Assembly (NCBI GenBank): GCA_947600065.1
Contig: CANQFZ010000015.1
Coordinates: 1 to 40,478, forward strand
Direction: 5' to 3'
From: an uncultured Clostridia bacterium
GTDB lineage: Bacteria; Bacillota; Clostridia; Oscillospirales; Ruminococcaceae
Length of the DNA: 40,478 bases
Under the pieces are notes generated by a model, which was not told the DNA's origin, searched no databases, and saw only the letters and a list, made by a program, of their open reading frames with translations. Below are positions 8,553 through 18,152 of the stretch, piece by piece. How positions within the stretch are numbered: the stretch's first letter is position 1; each line of letters begins with the position of its first letter. Position numbers and translations under genes: made by a program.

Positions 8553-11500
8553 TGTTTTTTAAAACACTTAAAATACAAGGCTTTAAGTCCTTTGCGGACA
8601 AGACCGTGCTTTCGTTCGATACCAGAACGACAGCCGTAGTCGGAAGCAACGGAAACGGCAAAAGCAATATTTCCGACGCGCTCCGCTGGGTAATGGGAGA
8701 GCAGGGCGCAAAAACTCTGCGCGGCGAAAAAATGGAAGACGTTATCTTCTATGGAACCGTCGAGCGCAAACCGATGGGTTTTGCGAGCGTTTCGCTCGTT
8801 ATTGACAACAGCGACCGAGCGCTAAGCGTAGACGCGGACGAGGTGGAAATTTCGCGAAAGCTCTACAGAACGGGCGAGAGCGAGTATTCCATAAACGGCA
8901 GGAAAACGCGCCTGAAGGACGTTCAGGAGCTGCTTATGGGAACGGGTCTTGGGCGCGACGGATATTCAATTATCGGACAGGGAAGGGTAGACGAGATAGT
9001 AAATTCCCGCGATACACAGCGCCGCGTTATTTTTGAAGAAGCGGCGGGAGTTTCTCTTTTCCTGCATAAAAAAGCCGACGCAGAAAAACAGCTCGAACAG
9101 GCTTCCGAAAACATAACCCGCCAGCATGACCTTATACGCGCCGACGAAGAAAGACTTCCCATACTCAAAAAGCAGTCAGAAAAAGCGGCTCTTGCGTCCG
9201 AGCTTATGGGAAAGAAAAAAGAACTTGAAATCTCGGTATCCGCCGCAAGATTAAAGGAAAAACGCACGGAGCTCAGAAAGCTGTCCGATGAGATACTTTT
9301 AAACAAAAGCGAGTGCGAGCATTACGACCATGATATTGAAAAGTCGGAAAAGGATATAGAAAATCTCTCTGACGAAAAACTTTCGGCAAACGCCGCTCTT
9401 GGCAGAATTAGAAATGAAATAAAGAGCGCGGGCGATATGCTCGCAGAAATGAACGCTGCGATAAAAGTTGCTGAAAACGATCTCGAACATAATGAAAAGC
9501 GCAGGGCTGAACTTAAAGAACAGCTCGAAAAGGCGCGTCTGAGCGGTTCGGAGTTTGACGAGCAGATAGACGGGCTGAATGTAGAGATAGAAAAAAAGAA
9601 CGAGAATATTGCGCTTCTTGAGCAAAGGATAACCGATTATCAGCAAAGACTTGACGAAATTTCAAAGGAGAACGCTTCTTCGGGAGAGGAGTTTTCCGCT
9701 CTTGAAAGCGAGCTTGCCGCGGCATATCGTGAAAAGACCGAGTTTTCTCTAACCGTTACACAGTCCGAACATTCGCGCGATGAAAATGAAAAACAGCGCG
9801 CGGCGTTTTTGGGTGAAGTGTCCGATTATGAAAACAAGATAGCGGAATATTCGGGTGAGCTTTCCGAAGCAAAGAAAAGGTCGGGCGAAATTATCGAGGA
9901 AAAATCCGAAGCGGAAAACAGGCTCGGCGGAATGGAAAAGCTCTTTGAGGGTAGAAAAAAGCGCCTTGACAGCGCGAGAACAGAGCTTGAAAACGCGTCC
10001 TCGGCTCTCGGAGAAAAACAGCAGCGCTATAAAGTCCTCTCGGACATAGAAAAGAGCAAAGAAGGCTATTTCCGCTCGGTAAAGGAAGTAATAAGCGCGG
10101 GCGAACAAGGCAGACTTTCGGGCATACACGGCATTGTAGCCGACGTCCTGACCGTTCCGCAGAAATATGTAACGGCAATTGAAACGGTATTGCAGCCCGT
10201 AATGCAGAACATAATCGTAGACAACGAGCAGACGGCGAACCGCTGTATTCAATTCCTTAAAGAAACAAACGCAGGCAGAGCGACTTTCTATCCGCTCACT
10301 TCGATGAAAGGCAGAAGTCTGAATGAACAGGGACTTCGCAATGAGATCGGTTTTGAAGGTGTAGCGAGCGAGCTTGTGTCGTTTGACGGAGTATACGGTG
10401 AGATAATCTCAAATCTTCTCGGAACGACGGCTGTTGTGGACGATATTTCGACCGCGACGGTCATAGGAAAGAAATACGGCTATAAATTCAGAATAGTTAC
10501 ACTCGACGGACAGGTCGTAAACGCGGGCGGTTCTTTTACGGGCGGTTCAAGGATAAATAAGGGCGGCATTATCTCCAGAAAACAGGAAACAGACGCGCTT
10601 TATTCCGAAATAAAAACTCTCAGAAAGACCGAAGAAGCAAAGCGCGGAGAATTTGAAAAATGCCGCGCGGAATATGCGAAATTTTCCATTGAGCTTGAGG
10701 GAATGAACGACAAACTGCGCGATCTTGAACACGAAGATATCAGCGTAAAAGCGGAGATATCCCGACTTTCGGGACTTATTGAACAGCTTGAAAGGCAGAA
10801 GGAAACGTCCGACCTTGCGTTAAAGCGTTTTGACGAGCAGACCTTGCGCCTAAGTGAAACAATAAAAGAAGCGCAAAAGCAGATAGTTCTTGTGTCCGAA
10901 AAGATAGAAAAGCTTGAAGAAGAACGCTCGCTCCGCTCCGAACAGCGCGGAGAAACGGAAAACAGGATAAAATCGCTTTATGACAGCATAAGCGCGTTCA
11001 ATATGGAAAAAATGTCTGAAATAAAGGATATAGACACCTTGAACGTTCAGATAAAAAATATCGAGGAAAACCGAAGAATGCTGCTCGAAAACAGCGGCGG
11101 TTTTAAAAATGCAATGGCTTCTCTCGATGATTCCGACCGTGAGATACGCGAGAATATCGAACGCCTGAAGTGCGATATATCTTCACACAGCGGCGAAATA
11201 TCGGATAAGAATGCCGAGATAGAAAATTATTCAAAAAAGATCGAAAACCTTGAACAGCAGATAAGCGAGCTTCATAAAAGCATAACCGAGCTTAACCGCG
11301 AAAAAGAAAAGTTTACGGGAACAGCCGCGCGCCTTGAAGAGCGTATGGATTCCGTTCAGAAAGAGTACGACAGGATAGTAGCGCTTCTGTTCGACAGCTA
11401 TGAGCTTACGGTGTCGCAGGCGGAGCAGGAAGCGAAGATACCCGATGACCTCAAAAAAGCGGAAGCGGATCTTAAAGAGCTTACGAAGAAAATAACCGAC

Positions 11501-12133
11501 CTCGGAAGCGTAAATATGGCGTCTATCGAAGAATACCGAGAGGTTTCAGAGCGCTATGAGTTTCAGGCGGCACAGCTTAGGGATATAGAAAACTCAAAGC
11601 GAGATCTCGAAAAACTTATCGAACAGCTTACAGTCGACATCAAAAAGCGTTTTCTTGAAAGTTTTGAGGAAATAAATAAATATTTCAAGGAAATATTCAC
11701 CGAGATATTCGGACCGGGCTCTCATGCGGAGCTTGAACTTACAACGCCCGATGACGTTCTTAATTCGGGAATAGAAATAAAAGCGGCTCCTCCGGGAAAG
11801 GTCATAAAAAATCTTATTTCGCTATCGGGCGGTGAAAGGACAATGGTAGCTATAACTATCTATTTCGCTATATTAAAGCACAATCCTACGCCGTTTTGTA
11901 TGCTCGACGAGGTAGACGCCGCGCTTGATGATGTAAATATCGAGAAGTATATACGTTATCTTAACAGCTTCAGTCGCACAACCCAGCTTATGGTCATAAC
12001 TCACAGACGCGGAACTATAGAGGGCTGTTCAGTGTTGTACGGAGTATTTATGCAGGAAAAGGGTGTTTCAAGACTTCTGCGCCAGGAGCTTAACGAGGGA
12101 ATTTCCGAAGAACTCAACGATATAATAAACTAA
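8552..12133 (+). CDS. smc: Chromosome segregation protein SMC
   Basis: Condensin ATPase that compacts and segregates the chromosome with ScpA/ScpB. The N-terminal ATPase half has Walker A GSNGNGKS (residues 31-38; the commoner form is GPNGSGKS). Two long coiled coils (about 170-500 and 680-1010) flank a hinge near 520-670 (IHGIVADVLTVPQKYVTAIE...). The C-terminal head has the LSGGERTM signature and Walker B PFCMLDEVDAALDD. At 1193 residues it is complete. It is translationally coupled to the radical SAM gene (ATG overlaps the TGA) and followed by ftsY after 23 bp. Confidence 0.97.
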   Translation: MFFKTLKIQGFKSFADKTVLSFDTRTTAVVGSNGNGKSNISDALRWVMGEQGAKTLRGEKMEDVIFYGTVERKPMGFASVSLVIDNSDRALSVDADEVEISRKLYRTGESEYSINGRKTRLKDVQELLMGTGLGRDGYSIIGQGRVDEIVNSRDTQRRVIFEEAAGVSLFLHKKADAEKQLEQASENITRQHDLIRADEERLPILKKQSEKAALASELMGKKKELEISVSAARLKEKRTELRKLSDEILLNKSECEHYDHDIEKSEKDIENLSDEKLSANAALGRIRNEIKSAGDMLAEMNAAIKVAENDLEHNEKRRAELKEQLEKARLSGSEFDEQIDGLNVEIEKKNENIALLEQRITDYQQRLDEISKENASSGEEFSALESELAAAYREKTEFSLTVTQSEHSRDENEKQRAAFLGEVSDYENKIAEYSGELSEAKKRSGEIIEEKSEAENRLGGMEKLFEGRKKRLDSARTELENASSALGEKQQRYKVLSDIEKSKEGYFRSVKEVISAGEQGRLSGIHGIVADVLTVPQKYVTAIETVLQPVMQNIIVDNEQTANRCIQFLKETNAGRATFYPLTSMKGRSLNEQGLRNEIGFEGVASELVSFDGVYGEIISNLLGTTAVVDDISTATVIGKKYGYKFRIVTLDGQVVNAGGSFTGGSRINKGGIISRKQETDALYSEIKTLRKTEEAKRGEFEKCRAEYAKFSIELEGMNDKLRDLEHEDISVKAEISRLSGLIEQLERQKETSDLALKRFDEQTLRLSETIKEAQKQIVLVSEKIEKLEEERSLRSEQRGETENRIKSLYDSISAFNMEKMSEIKDIDTLNVQIKNIEENRRMLLENSGGFKNAMASLDDSDREIRENIERLKCDISSHSGEISDKNAEIENYSKKIENLEQQISELHKSITELNREKEKFTGTAARLEERMDSVQKEYDRIVALLFDSYELTVSQAEQEAKIPDDLKKAEADLKELTKKITDLGSVNMASIEEYREVSERYEFQAAQLRDIENSKRDLEKLIEQLTVDIKKRFLESFEEINKYFKEIFTEIFGPGSHAELELTTPDDVLNSGIEIKAAPPGKVIKNLISLSGGERTMVAITIYFAILKHNPTPFCMLDEVDAALDDVNIEKYIRYLNSFSRTTQLMVITHRRGTIEGCSVLYGVFMQEKGVSRLLRQELNEGISEELNDIIN

Positions 12134-12156
12134 AAGGCTTTCATTAAGGAGAATTT

Positions 12157-13218
12157 ATGGGCTTATTTGACAGGTGGAAAAAGAAAAACGAACAGGCTGA
12201 ACAGGAAAGCCGCGAAAGACTTGCGTTTCTTGAAAAGCTGAGCGGCGATACGCCGATATTTACAGACCACGAGTCTGATATACAATTCCAGCAGGAATAT
12301 GAAAAAGAGCTCGAGGAGTCCAAAAACAAGATACGCGAGGGACTTCGCAAAACAAAGGACGGATTTGTCAGCAGGATAGAGCAGATAGTAAATTCGTTTA
12401 CTAAGATAGACGAGGACTTCTTCGACGAGCTTGAAGAAACGCTTATTCTTTCGGACATCGGTGCACAGACGAGCGCGGAGATCTGCGAGGAGCTTCGCGA
12501 CAGAGTAAAGAAAACGGGAACGACCGACCCCGCAGAGGTAAAACAAATTTTAAAGAATATAATTTCCGAGATACTTACGGGCGGAAACGACCTGCACCTA
12601 AATTCAAGACCGTCTGTGATAATGGTCATTGGCGTAAACGGCGCGGGAAAAACGACGACTATCGGAAAAATGGCGGCAAGATTTAGGTCTAACGGCAAAA
12701 AAGTCATCGTTGCGGCGGCGGATACTTTCAGAGCCGCGGCAATAGACCAGCTAAACGTCTGGACCGACCGCGCGGGAGTTGATATTGTAAAACATTCCGA
12801 GGGGAGCGATCCCGCCGCCGTTGTTTTTGACGCTATATCTGCTGCAAAAGCAAGAGGCGCGGACATTATACTGTGCGATACCGCGGGCAGACTTCATAAC
12901 AAGAAAAACCTTATGGAAGAGCTAAAAAAGATAGCCAGGATAATAAATCGTGAATTGCCCGAGGCATGCGTTGAAACTCTCCTAGTGCTTGACGCGACAA
13001 CGGGACAGAACGCTGTAAATCAGGCGCGCCTTTTCAGCGAGAGCGCAGATATAACGGGCATAGTTCTTACAAAGCTTGACGGAACGGCAAAGGGCGGTAT
13101 AATCATCCCCATTAAAAACGAGCTTAATCTTCCCGTAAAGCTCATAGGAGTGGGCGAAAAAATAGACGACCTGCAGCCGTTCATTCCCGAGGCATATGTA
13201 GACGCGCTGTTTGAGTGA
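12157..13218 (+). CDS. ftsY: Signal recognition particle receptor FtsY
   Basis: SRP-receptor GTPase that docks ribosome-SRP complexes at the membrane. A short charged N-terminal region is followed by the NG domain with G1 [22 protein letters not shown]3 DTAGRLHN, G4 [10 protein letters not shown] and [12 protein letters not shown]. The 353-residue protein lacks the long acidic extension of the E. coli version, as in other Firmicutes. AAGGAG lies before the ATG. It is the last gene of the smc block; a new promoter follows. Confidence 0.97.
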   Translation: MGLFDRWKKKNEQAEQESRERLAFLEKLSGDTPIFTDHESDIQFQQEYEKELEESKNKIREGLRKTKDGFVSRIEQIVNSFTKIDEDFFDELEETLILSDIGAQTSAEICEELRDRVKKTGTTDPAEVKQILKNIISEILTGGNDLHLNSRPSVIMVIGVNGAGKTTTIGKMAARFRSNGKKVIVAAADTFRAAAIDQLNVWTDRAGVDIVKHSEGSDPAAVVFDAISAAKARGADIILCDTAGRLHNKKNLMEELKKIARIINRELPEACVETLLVLDATTGQNAVNQARLFSESADITGIVLTKLDGTAKGGIIIPIKNELNLPVKLIGVGEKIDDLQPFIPEAYVDALFE

Positions 13219-13233
13219 ATGTAAACTCGGTGA

Positions 13234-13262
13234 TTGACAGACAGCGGATTTTGTGGTATAAT
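13234..13262 (+). promoter_or_regulatory. Sigma-A promoter of the rdgB operon
   Basis: TTGACA (13234-13239) and TATAAT (13257-13262) with a 17-bp spacer; TGG directly before the -10 gives an extended -10. It starts 16 bp after the ftsY stop and about 46 bp before the rdgB start. Confidence 0.9.
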
Positions 13263-13307
13263 CATTAGTATTAAGGCAGTATAGTTGTTTTTGAAGAAAG
13301 GAATTTT

Positions 13308-13925
13308 ATGAACAATAACGGCGACAACCCCCGAAGTAAACTGGTAATAGCTTCAAATAACGCGGGAAAGATCCGCGAGTTCCGCGAGCTTTTGTCCCCG
13401 TTCGGCTTTGACGTAGTGTCAATGAAAGAAGCGGGATTTTCAAAAGAGATAGTCGAAGACGGAGAAACCTTTGAGGAGAACGCGCATATAAAGGCGAGAG
13501 CGGTCTTTGAGGCGACCGGTCTTCCGACGATAGCCGACGACAGCGGTCTGGAGATAGATTTTCTAAACGGCGCTCCCGGAGTATATTCCGCGAGATATGC
13601 CGGCGAAAATGCTACCGACAAAGAACGCTGTGAAAAGGTGCTCGAGGAAATGCACGGAGTAGCAAAAGAACTTCGCGACGCAAGATTTGTCTGCTCTATA
13701 TATTTTATTTTCGATGATGAAGATGAGTATTCCGTGCGCGGAGAAGTGTGCGGATACATAGGTGATGAGCCCGTAGGTGAAAACGGCTTCGGCTATGATC
13801 CTATATTTATGCTTGATGATGACGAAAGCATGGCGACGATAAGTTCCGATGAAAAGAACAAAATAAGCCACCGCGCCAAAGCGTTTGAACAGCTTTCGGT
13901 CATTTTAAAGGAGAAATTTTTATAA
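13308..13925 (+). CDS. rdgB: XTP/dITP diphosphatase (Ham1/RdgB family)
   Basis: House-cleaning pyrophosphatase that removes non-canonical purine nucleotides (XTP, dITP). The signature blocks are present: [18 protein letters not shown] near the start, [25 protein letters not shown] and GFGYDPIFM. At 205 residues it has normal length. GAAAGGAA precedes the ATG. The stop shares a base with the yhbY start, so it heads the rdgB-yhbY-nadD-yqeK-rsfS operon. Confidence 0.96.
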   Translation: MNNNGDNPRSKLVIASNNAGKIREFRELLSPFGFDVVSMKEAGFSKEIVEDGETFEENAHIKARAVFEATGLPTIADDSGLEIDFLNGAPGVYSARYAGENATDKERCEKVLEEMHGVAKELRDARFVCSIYFIFDDEDEYSVRGEVCGYIGDEPVGENGFGYDPIFMLDDDESMATISSDEKNKISHRAKAFEQLSVILKEKFL

Positions 13926-14221
13926 TGCTTAGTAGTAAACAGCGCGCAAATCTGCGCTCACAGGCAATGGAGCTTTCGCCGATATTCTTTATCGGAAAGC
14001 TCGGCATAACGGACGAGATAATAAACCAGCTCGAAAATGCAATAAACGCGCGCGAGCTTATAAAGATAGGCGTACAAGAAGCCTGCGATTATAACGCACG
14101 CGAAGCCGCCGACATCATTGCTCCTAAGCTCGAGGCGGAAGTCGTTGCCGTAATAGGAAGAAAGTTTGTATTGTTTAGGAGAAGCAAAGATCCGAAAAAG
14201 CGGGTGATAGAGTTTGATTGA
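13925..14221 (+). CDS. yhbY: YhbY-type RNA-binding protein (CRM domain)
   Basis: A 98-residue single CRM (CRS1-YhbY) domain protein: LSSKQRANLRSQAMELSPIFFIGKLGITDEIINQ..., ending GRKFVLFRRSKDPKKR. The family associates with pre-50S ribosomal particles. It overlaps rdgB by one base and nadD by eight, pointing to coupled translation within this ribosome-biogenesis and NAD operon. Confidence 0.93.
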   Translation: MLSSKQRANLRSQAMELSPIFFIGKLGITDEIINQLENAINARELIKIGVQEACDYNAREAADIIAPKLEAEVVAVIGRKFVLFRRSKDPKKRVIEFD

Positions 14222-14825
14222 GAAAACAGGAATTTTCGGCGGAGCGTTTGACCCCGTCCATAACGGTCATGTACACCTCGCGAAAGAGGCAATATCACAG
14301 CTTAAACTCCGCAGACTTCTGATAATCCCGACCTATGAAAGCCCGCATAAAAATACAAAGCTCCTGCCTTTTGAACAGCGCGCAGAGATGTGCAGGCTCG
14401 CTTTTACGGGAATAGGCGAGGGCTATACCCATGGAAGCTGTAAAATTGAAATAAGTGATATCGAGCAGAAAATGGGCGGCGTGAGCTATACTATAAACAC
14501 CCTGCGGGAGCTTAAAAAGCTCTATCCCGACGAGCGTTTTTACCTTATAATCGGCGGGGATATGCTGTTTTCGTTTACGAAATGGTATAAATATGAGTCG
14601 ATACTTAAAGAATCGACAGTATGCGCCGCGGCGAGGGGCGGCGACAATTTCGCGGATATGCTCGAATTTGCAAACGAGGTTGGAAGAATAAAAGTTATGC
14701 CGACAGAAGTTGTCGATATAAGTTCTACGGAGATACGCGAAAAGCTTAAAAACAATGAGAGCGTTTCGGGACTTGTTCCCGAAAGCGTCGAAAAATATAT
14801 CGCCGAAAACGGACTTTTCAAATAA
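14214..14825 (+). CDS. nadD: Nicotinate-nucleotide adenylyltransferase
   Basis: Transfers AMP from ATP to nicotinate mononucleotide in NAD synthesis. The nucleotidyltransferase motif GIFGGAFDPVHNGHVHLA is at the N-terminus, and SSTEIREKLKN, the second nucleotide-binding motif, is near residue 170. At 203 residues it is full length. The start is a TTG overlapping the yhbY stop; GGGTGATAG lies upstream and no in-frame ATG precedes the conserved motif. It is followed by yqeK, as in many Firmicutes. Confidence 0.95.
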   Translation: MIEKTGIFGGAFDPVHNGHVHLAKEAISQLKLRRLLIIPTYESPHKNTKLLPFEQRAEMCRLAFTGIGEGYTHGSCKIEISDIEQKMGGVSYTINTLRELKKLYPDERFYLIIGGDMLFSFTKWYKYESILKESTVCAAARGGDNFADMLEFANEVGRIKVMPTEVVDISSTEIREKLKNNESVSGLVPESVEKYIAENGLFK

Positions 14826-14859
14826 TTCAAATAAAAGATAAAACCGAGGACAGAAGAAA

Positions 14860-15453
14860 ATGAGCAGATACGAGGAATTTGACGATTATGAAAAGCTGAT
14901 AAAAGAAAAGCTCTCGAAAAAGCGCTTTACCCACAGCATAAACGTCGCGGAGGAATGTTATCATCTCGCAAAGCATTGGGGAGCGGACGAAAAACGCAGT
15001 TATCTGGCGGGGCTCCTGCATGATATAATGAAAGAGGAGCTTCCAGAAAAGCAAAAGCAGTATACAGTGGACAGCGGACTTTGTCCCGACCCTGCCGAAC
15101 TAGCGGCAAAACAGCTTTGGCATGGAGTAGCGGGGGCATATTATGTCCGCGAAAAGCTTAATATCGACGATGATGAGATAATAGAAGCAATTCGCTATCA
15201 CACAGTAGGCTGCGCCAGAATGACGCTTATAGAAAAAATCGTCTATCTCGGAGATATGATCTCGGCGGAGCGCGACTATAAGGGCGTTGAAAAAATGCGG
15301 GAGTATTGCTATAAGGACATAGACCTCGCAATGTCCGTGGCGCTAAACTATCAGATAAGAAGCGTCTGCGGAAAATGCGGACAGATACCCGTTTCAACAT
15401 TCGAGGCTTATAACTATTATCTTAAATTCAATAAGGAAAGGGAAACTTTATGA
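14860..15453 (+). CDS. yqeK: YqeK-family HD-domain hydrolase
   Basis: A 197-residue HD-domain protein with KRFTHSINVAEECYHLAKHWG, the paired LAGLLHDIMKE and YHTVGCARMTLIEKIVYLGDMIS. YqeK proteins are known symmetrical Ap4A hydrolases that split diadenosine tetraphosphate to two ADP. The last few bases overlap rsfS by 4 bp. A YqeK role in adenylated dinucleotide turnover fits its place after nadD. Confidence 0.92.
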   Translation: MSRYEEFDDYEKLIKEKLSKKRFTHSINVAEECYHLAKHWGADEKRSYLAGLLHDIMKEELPEKQKQYTVDSGLCPDPAELAAKQLWHGVAGAYYVREKLNIDDDEIIEAIRYHTVGCARMTLIEKIVYLGDMISAERDYKGVEKMREYCYKDIDLAMSVALNYQIRSVCGKCGQIPVSTFEAYNYYLKFNKERETL

Positions 15454-15800
15454 TCGATACAGAAGAACTTGAAATAGCGGTAAGAGCGCTTTCGGAAAAG
15501 AAGGCAGAAAAAATAACCGCGCTCAAAGTAAAGGATATAACAAGCATAGCGAATTATTTCGTCATCGCGGGCGCTTCAAGCACAACACAGGCAAAGGCTC
15601 TCGCAGACTTTGTGGAATTTAAGCTCGGCGAAAAGGGAGTTAAACCCAAAAATATCGAGGGAGTATCAACGGCGGGCTGGATAGTGCTGGATTATATCGA
15701 CGTTGTCGTTCATATATTCACCGAAGAACAGCGCGATTTCTACAAACTTGAAAATCTCTGGGCGGACGGCGAGCCTGTAGATATTTCGAAGTGGGAATAA
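15450..15800 (+). CDS. rsfS: Ribosome silencing factor RsfS
   Basis: A 116-residue protein of the RsfS/DUF143 family, which binds L14 on the 50S subunit and blocks subunit joining when nutrients are low. The conserved stretch LKVKDITSIANYFVIAGASSTTQAKALAD and the ending VVHIFTEEQRDFYKLENLWADGE are typical. The ATGA overlap with yqeK couples translation. It is the last gene of the rdgB operon. Confidence 0.95.
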   Translation: MIDTEELEIAVRALSEKKAEKITALKVKDITSIANYFVIAGASSTTQAKALADFVEFKLGEKGVKPKNIEGVSTAGWIVLDYIDVVVHIFTEEQRDFYKLENLWADGEPVDISKWE

Positions 15801-15889
15801 GGTGCAAAATACTTACAACTAATTTTCGCGGTTGAATTTGGGGATAATTGCCAAAAAAGAAAAAAGTTGAAAATTTTGTGAAAATTCTA

Positions 15890-15918
15890 TTGACAAACTT
15901 TAATGAATAGTGTATAAT
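15890..15918 (+). promoter_or_regulatory. Sigma-A promoter of rpsU
   Basis: TTGACA (15890-15895) and TATAAT (15913-15918) with a 17-bp spacer, about 65 bp before the rpsU start. The short leader contains a small TGCCG/CGGCA hairpin (15954-15965) just before the ribosome binding site. Confidence 0.9.
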
Positions 15919-15982
15919 ATTTTATATACTGTTTGAGTAAGAGTATAAGCCTGTGCCGAACGGCAAGGGGAGGGAAATATAG

Positions 15983-16156
15983 ATGGCAGAAATTCGTCTT
16001 GGCAAAAATGAATCGCTGGAAACAGCTCTGAAGCGTTTCAAGCGTTCATGCGCGAGGGACGGCGTTCTTGCTGAGGTTCGTAAAAGAGAGCATTACGAAA
16101 AGCCTTCGGTAAAACGTAAAAAGAAGTCCGAAGCTGCTCGTAAGCGTAAGTTCTGA
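15983..16156 (+). CDS. rpsU: 30S ribosomal protein S21 (bS21)
   Basis: A 57-residue basic protein: [21 protein letters not shown], then [21 protein letters not shown] and an Arg/Lys-rich tail ending RKRKF, which is classic bS21. It sits near the 3' end of 16S rRNA and helps initiation. GGGGAGGGA lies about 8 nt before the ATG. It has its own strong promoter and a hairpin after the gene, so it is a single-gene unit. It is easily missed because of its size. Confidence 0.96.
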   Translation: MAEIRLGKNESLETALKRFKRSCARDGVLAEVRKREHYEKPSVKRKKKSEAARKRKF

Positions 16157-16188
16157 TATATGAACTGAGCGAAAAACTTAGAAGACGG

Positions 16189-16216
16189 TTAAAGCGGGCA
16201 ATTATGTCCGCTTTAA
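16189..16216 (+). terminator. Hairpin after rpsU
   Basis: TTAAAGCGG (16189-16197) pairs with CCGCTTTAA (16208-16216), a 9-bp stem 33 bp after the rpsU stop. The following TTGGATTTATAG is only moderately T-rich, so termination may be partial. Confidence 0.6.
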
Positions 16217-16353
16217 TTGGATTTATAGGGGAAATAAAAACGCTGTGCCGCGCGGAAACTTTCGGAGTTTTTCGTAGTTATGCGCTTTGCGCGGTAATTA
16301 TTTTTCCGAAATGAGATATTACATAACTGTTGTAGATTTTAACGGAGAAGACA

Positions 16354-16854
16354 ATGTTGTTTAAACCTACGTTCTGGCTGAAAAACGTGTTTTCGATAGA
16401 TGAGGAGTTCCTGAAAAAGAACGGCGTCAAAGCGCTCGTCCTCGATATGGACAACACTCTTTCGATGCATGGCGATCCGAAAGCCGAGGACGGAGTTATG
16501 GAGTGGCTGGATAAAATGCGCGGGCTGGGAGTGAAAATGCGCGTGGTGTCGAATAATACGACAAAGCGTGTAAAACCGCTCGCAGATATGCTCAGACTGG
16601 AATTTACGTCAAACGGCGCAAAGCCGCTTACGTTCGGAGTGAACCGCGCGATAAAGGCAATGGACGTTAAGAAAAGCGAAGCGCTCGTCATTGGCGACCA
16701 GATCTTTACGGACGTTCTGGCGGGGAATTTTGCGAGAATACGCACGGTCTTGGTCGAGCCGTTCCACCTTGAAAACAAGTGGACATTCAGGCTGAAGCGA
16801 AAGATAGAAAGCCTTGTGTTCCACAGAGATTATTCTGATCTGGAGTTGAAATAA
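16354..16854 (+). CDS. yqeG: YqeG-family HAD phosphatase
   Basis: A 166-residue HAD-superfamily (IIIA) phosphatase. Motif I is LDMDNTLS (catalytic Asp pair), motif II VVSNN and motif III VIGDQIFTDVLAG. The substrate in the family is not firmly known; similarity to phosphatidylglycerophosphate phosphatases has been noted. In B. subtilis yqeG also lies near yhbY-nadD-yqeK. AACGGAGAA precedes the ATG. The stop overlaps the next start by one base. Confidence 0.88.
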   Translation: MLFKPTFWLKNVFSIDEEFLKKNGVKALVLDMDNTLSMHGDPKAEDGVMEWLDKMRGLGVKMRVVSNNTTKRVKPLADMLRLEFTSNGAKPLTFGVNRAIKAMDVKKSEALVIGDQIFTDVLAGNFARIRTVLVEPFHLENKWTFRLKRKIESLVFHRDYSDLELK

Positions 16855-17696
16855 TGATAACATTCGGACCGGGAGGAAATTCAATAAGCTTCGGTAAAAG
16901 AAAGTTTCCCGAAGATCTCCCCGATTATTTGAAGTCTATGGGACTAAACGGCTATGAGTTGGAGTTCGGCAGAGGCGTCAGGATATCGGAAAGCTCGGCG
17001 GAGAAATTATTGAAAATAGCCGAAGAAAACGGTATATATCTTACCGTTCACGCTCCGTATTTCATTTCTCTTTCGGGAGTTGTTGAGGAAACGCGGCTTA
17101 AAAGCGTGGAATATATATTGCAGACGGCAATAGCGGCAAGATCTGTCGGAGCAAAAAAGATAGTAGTCCACAGCGGGTCGTGTTCAAAAATCACAAGAGA
17201 ACAGGCTATAGAGCTTGCAAAAGACACGCTTTTGAAAGCACAGCAGGCTCTCGATGATGAAAAATTATCCGACATTATTATCTGCCCCGAAACTATGGGA
17301 AAGATAAACCAGCTCGGAACTCTCGAGGAAGTTTTGGAGTTATGCTCGGTAGACGAGAGATTTTTGCCGACAGTCGATTTCGGACATCTTAACGCCAGAA
17401 CGCTCGGCGGTATAAAAACGCGCAAGGATTATGCACAAATGCTCGACCTTATAGAGGACAAGCTTGGACGCGAGCGCGCTTCTTCCATGCATATCCATTT
17501 CAGCAAGATTATGTACACAAGCGGCGGGGAAAAAACGCATCTTACATTTTCCGATGAAACATACGGACCAAAGTATGAGCCGCTTATGGAGGAGATACAA
17601 AAGCGTGGGATTTCTCCGTCGATAATCTGCGAGAGCGACGGTACACAGGCGGAAGACGCCGCAGAGATGAAGCGGTATTTTGAATCGCTATTTTAG
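16854..17696 (+). CDS. nfo: Endonuclease IV-type AP endonuclease
   Basis: A 280-residue TIM-barrel protein of the AP endonuclease family 2 (base-excision repair of abasic sites). Metal-binding blocks are visible: LTVHAPYFISLSG, KKIVVHSGS, IICPETMGK, LPTVDFGHLNAR, SMHIHFSKI and IICESDG at the end. The order matches endonuclease IV. The length is close to the usual 270-285. It overlaps yqeG by one base and is followed closely by aroQ. Confidence 0.9.
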   Translation: MITFGPGGNSISFGKRKFPEDLPDYLKSMGLNGYELEFGRGVRISESSAEKLLKIAEENGIYLTVHAPYFISLSGVVEETRLKSVEYILQTAIAARSVGAKKIVVHSGSCSKITREQAIELAKDTLLKAQQALDDEKLSDIIICPETMGKINQLGTLEEVLELCSVDERFLPTVDFGHLNARTLGGIKTRKDYAQMLDLIEDKLGRERASSMHIHFSKIMYTSGGEKTHLTFSDETYGPKYEPLMEEIQKRGISPSIICESDGTQAEDAAEMKRYFESLF

Positions 17697-17708
17697 TTGG
17701 GGGAATTT

Positions 17709-18152
17709 ATGAAGATACTTGTTATAAACGGACCTAATCTTAACCTGCTCGGAGAGCGCGAGCCGAATGTTTACGGAAATGAAACGCTGAATTCCATAAA
17801 CGAAGAATTAACTGTAAAAGCCGAGAAAATGGGCTATAAACTTAAATTTTTTCAGTCAAACAGTGAGGGCGCGCTTATAGACGCTCTCCATGCTTCGAGG
17901 CTCGACTGCGCGGGAGTTATACTGAACGCGGGAGCATATACGCATTACAGCTATGCGATACGCGACGCAATTTCGGCGATAAAGATACCTGTAGTAGAGG
18001 TACATCTCAGCAACGTAAATTCACGCGACGAGTTCAGAAAAACGAGCGTTATTGCGCCCGTCTGCGCCGGAACTATAGCAGGCTTCGGAAAGTACAGCTA
18101 TCATCTTGCTCTTGACGCACTCGACTACCGTTTCTCAAAGGAGAAGAAATGA
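17709..18152 (+). CDS. aroQ: Type II 3-dehydroquinate dehydratase
   Basis: Third step of the shikimate pathway. The 147-residue protein begins MKILVINGPNLNLLGEREPNVYG with the active-site Tyr. It continues with the catalytic His region (ILNAGAYTHYSYAIRDAI) and VEVHLSNVNSRDEFRKTSVIAPVCAGTIAGFG. The ATG at 17709 has GGGGGAA just upstream; a TTG at 17697 would add four residues and has no room for a binding site. Its end overlaps the M24 gene by 4 bp. The order aroQ-M24 peptidase-efp is conserved in Firmicutes. Confidence 0.96.
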   Translation: MKILVINGPNLNLLGEREPNVYGNETLNSINEELTVKAEKMGYKLKFFQSNSEGALIDALHASRLDCAGVILNAGAYTHYSYAIRDAISAIKIPVVEVHLSNVNSRDEFRKTSVIAPVCAGTIAGFGKYSYHLALDALDYRFSKEKK